Source: Tannerella sp.
GTDB taxonomy: Bacteria > Bacteroidota > Bacteroidia > Bacteroidales > Tannerellaceae
Length of the DNA: 8,869 bases
Reading direction: 5' to 3'
Assembly (NCBI GenBank): GCA_031279875.1
Contig: JAITHS010000005.1
Span: 1 to 8,869 of the forward strand
This document shows, piece by piece, positions 6,701 through 8,869 of the stretch. Position numbers and translations under genes: made by a program. The notes below the pieces were generated by a model, which was not told the DNA's origin, made no database searches, and worked only from the letters and a program-made list of their open reading frames with translations. Position 1 is the first letter of the stretch. Every line of letters begins with the position of its first letter.

Positions 6701-6893
6701 GCTCGAACTCGGCTACAAAGTGCCGGACAGACTGATTAAGAAGGTGTCGATGACTAATCTGAGACTTTATTTCAGCGGTACGAACCTGTTGACGTTCAGC
6801 AAGTTTAAACTCTGGGATCCCGAAATGGCAGGAGACGGTATGAAATACCCTATCCAGCAAGTTTTTAATGTAGGATTACAGTTGGCGTTCTAA
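3747..6893 (+). CDS. SusC/RagA-family TonB-linked outer-membrane transporter
   Basis: 1048 aa, normal for the family. It forms a 22-strand outer-membrane barrel that imports large substrates (glycans, peptides) using TonB energy, with a SusD lipoprotein as lid. In order: signal peptide (KKRLLSVLLMMSICLPLAAQ, residues 8-27, cleavage likely after AAQ or just before), a carboxypeptidase-D-like regulatory domain at about 29-102 (TLKGRIIDSFGEPLAGAVIS), a TonB-box region (ELDEVMVVAFGKQKKES, about 107-123), and a plug domain with the family motif ILKDAAATALYGARGGNGVI (211-230). Barrel motifs follow: GYNGSERFAKEHRFGFFPS near 605-623, and LRLYFSGTNLLTFSKFKLWD near 1004-1023. The chain ends in phenylalanine, as expected for barrel insertion. 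There is no STN domain, so no sign of sigma/anti-sigma signalling. ATG 3756 is an alternative start three codons in. Substrate unknown. Confidence 0.96.
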   Translation: MNSMKIGKKRLLSVLLMMSICLPLAAQTGVTLKGRIIDSFGEPLAGAVISIIGSTRGSAADEDGKFELNNVTVGTRLKVSYLGMKDKEVTFEGKNDLTIELEEKTSELDEVMVVAFGKQKKESVSAAITTIKPSELKMPSSNFTTALAGRMAGLISYQRSGEPGEDDASFFVRGVTTLTYGAGPLILIDGVEMGSSDLARLQTDDIASFSILKDAAATALYGARGGNGVIMVTTKEGKEGKAQITFRYETSISQPTREIEMADPVTYMRLNNEAVLTRNPLQAVPYSVEKIESTERGLNPYVYPANDWYNIMFKDQAINQRFNFNVSGGGNVARYYIAATFNQDNGVIKSVNKSKNGIDLKRYVLRSNTNINITKTTEAVVRLHGSFDDYGGPLDSGSDLYSKVVRSDPVAFPAFFAPDATYQHKKHILFGNTDRGQYINPYADMVKGFKQYSRSTMLAQFEVKQKLDFITEGLNLRGLFSTNRYSYFDVRRQYVPYFYNVTFYDKIKDEYLLNSINPNTGEETLNYSEGDKEVNTTLYFESALNYDRTFNDKHGVSGMLVFNIRNYLKGNAGSLTLSLPHRNVGLSGRFTYNYDMRYFFEANFGYNGSERFAKEHRFGFFPSIGGGWIISNEPFFNDLSSGIRKAITNLKVTATYGLVGNDAIGNEDDRFFYISEVNPNNSGRSYTWGENFGYTVNGVSIGRYANPLITWEVATKTNFRLELGLFGKLDLITDIYTERRDNILQTRSQLPSTMGLLVQPQANVGVASGSGIDLSLDYNHYFNKDLWLTGRFNYTYAHSKWDVYEEPDNSLTPWLSHIGIPVNQTYGYVAERLFVDEKDVINSPEQALGSVYMGGDIKYKDINGDDRITSIDRVPIGYPTTPEVIYGFGLSAGYKGVDLSFFFQGLGRESFWIDAVKTSPFLDTDGNGSVNSKNALLKVYADSHWSEDNRNLHALWPRLTATQLSNNTATSTWFMRDGSFMRLKSLELGYKVPDRLIKKVSMTNLRLYFSGTNLLTFSKFKLWDPEMAGDGMKYPIQQVFNVGLQLAF

Positions 6894-6961
6894 TGATAGT
6901 TTGTATGATCATATCAGCAATTGGTTTAAAGCCTGCAATTGTGGGTTACGCCGGTAAAATC

Positions 6962-7099
6962 GGAGTTTCAAACGCTAAAAATGGCGTCCTAAACGCTAAA
7001 CTTGGCGTCCTAAACGCTACACTTGGCGTCCTAAACGCTACACTTGGCGTGCTAAACGCTACACTTGGCGTGCTAAACGCTACACTTGGCGTGCTAAAA
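6962..7099. repeat. 21-bp tandem repeat, six units plus a partial seventh
   Basis: Units start at 6962, 6983, 7004, 7025, 7046 and 7067, with a 12-bp partial unit at 7088. The consensus is ggcgtnctaaacgctacact plus t. The last units are identical and the first two diverge (ending aaaaat and aaactt). Units 3-4 carry gtc and units 5-7 carry gtg, so the array seems to have grown at its right side. Read in the frame from 6893 each unit gives GVLNATL. There are no spacers, so it is not a CRISPR array. Confidence 0.95.
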
Positions 7100-7105
7100 G
7101 TACCA

Positions 7106-7175
7106 CGTCATTGCGAGGAACGAAGCAATCCAGCGTTCTTTTTCTTTCTGGATTGCTTCGTACCTCGCAATGACG
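7106..7175. repeat. Long inverted repeat (28-bp arms), dispersed-element type
   Basis: Arms 7106-7133 and 7148-7175 match in 27 of 28 positions and enclose a 14-nt pyrimidine-rich loop (7134-7147). The arms begin cgtcattgcgagg and end gaagcaatccag. From memory, sequences of the type CATTGCGAGGaaCGAAGCAATCC recur as dispersed palindromes in many bacterial genomes and have no coding capacity. As RNA it would form a very stable hairpin in the middle of a susC-susD transcript. No T-tract follows it. Confidence 0.93.
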
Positions 7176-7181
7176 AATGCC

Positions 7182-7276
7182 CTGTCCCCTCGTCCCCTGT
7201 CCCCTCGTCCCCTCGTCCCCTTGTCCCCTCGTCCCCCTGTCCCCTCGTCCCCTTGTCCCCTTGTCCCCTTGTCCCC
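7182..7276. repeat. 8-bp minisatellite, twelve GTCCCC-containing units
   Basis: Units are yygtcccc (tcgtcccc, ttgtcccc or ctgtcccc), all 8 bp except one 7-bp unit at 7198-7204. The last three full units (7253-7276) are identical. The strand is almost purely pyrimidine plus G, and the complement is purine-rich (ggggacaa). Such runs are prone to slippage and give spurious long frames on both strands because they contain no stop triplets. Confidence 0.95.
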
Positions 7277-7311
7277 TCATAAATTAATTACAAATTAAAC
7301 AAAATAGAATT

Positions 7312-8869
7312 ATGAAAAATAAATCACTAAAAATAAGGACTATCATCCTTGCATTTATTACTTTGTCAGCGTTATCAAACTGTGCCGACTATCTCGACAT
7401 AGTTCCCGACCAGACGCCGACAATCGAAGACGCCTTTACCGACCGCGTACATGCGCAACGGTTTTTGGCGACACTGTATTCATATATGCCGCGCATAGGA
7501 AGTATCCCTGACGACCCCGGAATATTAACAAGCGACGAGTGGGTTATAGTAGAATCTGCTTATGATGAAGCAAATATGGGCTATTATCGCGGTAACAGAA
7601 TTAAACATGGGACTCAAAATGTTTCGGCTCCTCATTTTAATTTCTGGAATGGAGAAAACAACGGACGCGGTGTCTTTATCGCTCTGCGAGAATGTAATAT
7701 CTTCCTTGAAAACATTCATCTTGTAGGTCCCGACCTGTACGAAAACGAGCGGGCGCAATGGATTGCCGAAGCGAAATTTTTCAAGGCGTATTATCATTTT
7801 TATCTCATGCGGCTCTATGGCCCGATACCTCTTATCAAAGAAAATCTACCTCCGAGCGCAAGCGTTGATCTGGTTAAAATTTATCGCGAACCGGTTGACG
7901 ATGTCATTGATTATATTTGTCAACTTTGTGACGAAGCGATACCCGACCTGCCGCTATCAATTACTAATATTGCAACCGAATACGGCAGAATAACGCGACC
8001 AATAGCCGCAACGCTGAAAGCGCAGGCGTTAGTTTGGGGAGCCAGCCCGCTCTTTAACGGCAACAGCGAATATAATACTGTTGTTGATAATCGCGGCATA
8101 CATCTTTTCAGTGCTACCGAAGATCCGACCAAATGGACAAAAGCCGCCCAAGCAGCAAAAGCAGCAATAGATATATGTAATGAAGCCGGTATCAACCACT
8201 TGTTTGTATTCAACGACGCACGCTTCGTTTTGTCCGACACTACCCGCCGACTGCAATCTCTGCGCGGAGCCGCTACTATCAAATGGAACGATGAACTTAT
8301 CTGGGGAAACCCTGTCAATACGACCGAAGCTCTTCAGTCTCATACCTTGCCTGTATTAAAAGCCGAAGACAGGCTTGGAACAGGACCTTCGTCGGATTTG
8401 GCTCCGTCGCTTACCGTCGCCGAGCAGTTTTATTCCAACAACGGCGTACCGATTAACGAAGACAAGTATTATAATTATTCGGCACGCTTTGACACTACAA
8501 CAGTTGGCGACGACCATTATTACTATATCCCAAAAGGTATCGTTACGGCAAAACTCAATACTTACCGTGAACCACGATTTTATGCCAATCTTGGTTTCGA
8601 CGGCGGATATTGGTACGGAAATGGACGTATCAAAGATGTCGGAATGGGAACGGATGCCGAAACACCACATATCATAAAGATGAAAGGAGGCGAAGTATCG
8701 GGACAAAATTCCAATATACGTTACAGTATCACCGGTTATTTCGCCAAAAAAGGAACTAACTTTGAAACGGCATGTTCCTCAACAGGCGCTATTACACGTA
8801 CACGTTTTACATTCCCTATTATGCGCCTCGCCGACCTCTATCTGATGTATGCCGAAGCACTTAACGAAT
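7312..8869 (+). CDS. SusD/RagB-family outer-membrane lipoprotein (3' end outside window)
   Basis: The frame from ATG 7312 stays open to the window end: 519 codons are visible. SusD-like proteins sit on the cell surface and cap the SusC barrel, binding the substrate. A lipoprotein signal peptide (KIRTIILAFITLSALSNC) ends at Cys24 with lipobox LSNC. Then come ADYLDIVPDQTPTIEDAF, a conserved start in the family, FKAYYHFYLMRLYGPIP (about 157-173, helical TPR-like core), ATLKAQALVWGASPLFNG (about 232-249) and, at the very end, MRLADLYLMYAEALNE (504-519), the family's C-terminal motif. Perhaps 50-120 residues are missing, judged from the usual family layout. The start is preceded by A/T-rich sequence without a Shine-Dalgarno site. 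It follows susC by 418 bp rather than the usual short gap. The substrate cannot be predicted. Confidence 0.95.
   Translation, partial: MKNKSLKIRTIILAFITLSALSNCADYLDIVPDQTPTIEDAFTDRVHAQRFLATLYSYMPRIGSIPDDPGILTSDEWVIVESAYDEANMGYYRGNRIKHGTQNVSAPHFNFWNGENNGRGVFIALRECNIFLENIHLVGPDLYENERAQWIAEAKFFKAYYHFYLMRLYGPIPLIKENLPPSASVDLVKIYREPVDDVIDYICQLCDEAIPDLPLSITNIATEYGRITRPIAATLKAQALVWGASPLFNGNSEYNTVVDNRGIHLFSATEDPTKWTKAAQAAKAAIDICNEAGINHLFVFNDARFVLSDTTRRLQSLRGAATIKWNDELIWGNPVNTTEALQSHTLPVLKAEDRLGTGPSSDLAPSLTVAEQFYSNNGVPINEDKYYNYSARFDTTTVGDDHYYYIPKGIVTAKLNTYREPRFYANLGFDGGYWYGNGRIKDVGMGTDAETPHIIKMKGGEVSGQNSNIRYSITGYFAKKGTNFETACSSTGAITRTRFTFPIMRLADLYLMYAEALNE

Larger units (their letters stand above)
6894..7311. 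other. Repeat-filled gap between susC and susD
   Basis: 418 bp separate the susC stop from the susD start. Bases 6896-6961 are unique; then follow three different repeat blocks (6962-7099, 7106-7175, 7182-7276) and a plain A/T-rich leader (7277-7311). No TAnnTTTG promoter element is seen before susD, so susD probably depends on read-through from the susC promoter. A 129-codon frame starts at 6893, overlapping the susC TAA by one base, but it is built almost wholly from the repeats and I do not call it a gene. Confidence 0.85.

Noticed and set aside
6441..6860. Minus-strand 139-aa frame opposite susC
   Set aside because: It lies entirely antisense to conserved barrel sequence, with no promoter or family motif. 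The same holds for the frame at 3975-4352.
6962..7276. CRISPR array
   Set aside because: The repeat units are directly contiguous, with no unique spacers, and no cas gene is present.
7080..7280. Minus-strand frame with RGQGDKGTRG-type repeats
   Set aside because: It is the complement of the GTCCCC minisatellite and the inverted repeat; composition alone explains the openness.
6893..7282. 129-aa frame after susC with GVLNATL repeats and a proline-serine tail
   Set aside because: It is made of three different non-coding repeats, two of which lack stop triplets in every frame; no domain, signal or family resemblance is visible.

Overview
The window looks like chromosomal DNA from a Bacteroidota bacterium, probably order Bacteroidales. 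Four things point there: a SusC/SusD outer-membrane pair, promoters of the TTG-N19-21-TAnnTTTG type, start codons preceded by A/T-rich sequence rather than Shine-Dalgarno sites, and tRNA genes without an encoded CCA end. I would not name a genus.

Left part (1-3053), housekeeping: the 3' part of ribF (FAD synthetase/riboflavin kinase) runs rightward and converges on recF, which runs leftward. The 3' ends of both genes lie inside a 63-bp double palindrome that supplies both stop codons. recF is divergent from a two-gene operon, a membrane-anchored TPR protein followed 4 nt later by ribH (lumazine synthase). The two divergent promoters share their upstream elements. ribF and ribH both belong to flavin synthesis but are in separate transcription units.

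Middle part (3034-3440), a small tRNA operon: a promoter overlapping the end of ribH drives a structured leader, tRNA-Tyr(GTA), an A/T-rich repeat spacer, tRNA-Gly(TCC) and a strong intrinsic terminator. tRNA-Gly shows a paired change, A19 with U56 in place of the usual G19-C56 tertiary pair. An intergenic stretch with two short hairpin repeats follows.

Right part (3680-8869), a nutrient-uptake locus: a promoter with a 15-A tract in its spacer precedes a complete susC-like gene (1048 aa, TonB-dependent outer-membrane transporter) and a susD-like lipoprotein gene cut off by the window end. The pair would work together to bind and import a glycan or other large substrate; the substrate cannot be told from this window. 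The two genes are separated by 418 bp holding three unrelated repeat types in a row: six 21-bp tandem units plus a partial one, a near-perfect 28-bp-arm inverted repeat, and twelve 8-bp GTCCCC-containing units.

I see no defence system, CRISPR array, transposase or other clearly new multi-gene system. The points most worth a second look are the repeat stack splitting susC from susD, the homopolymer in the susC promoter, the repeat that ends both ribF and recF, and the A19-U56 tRNA-Gly.
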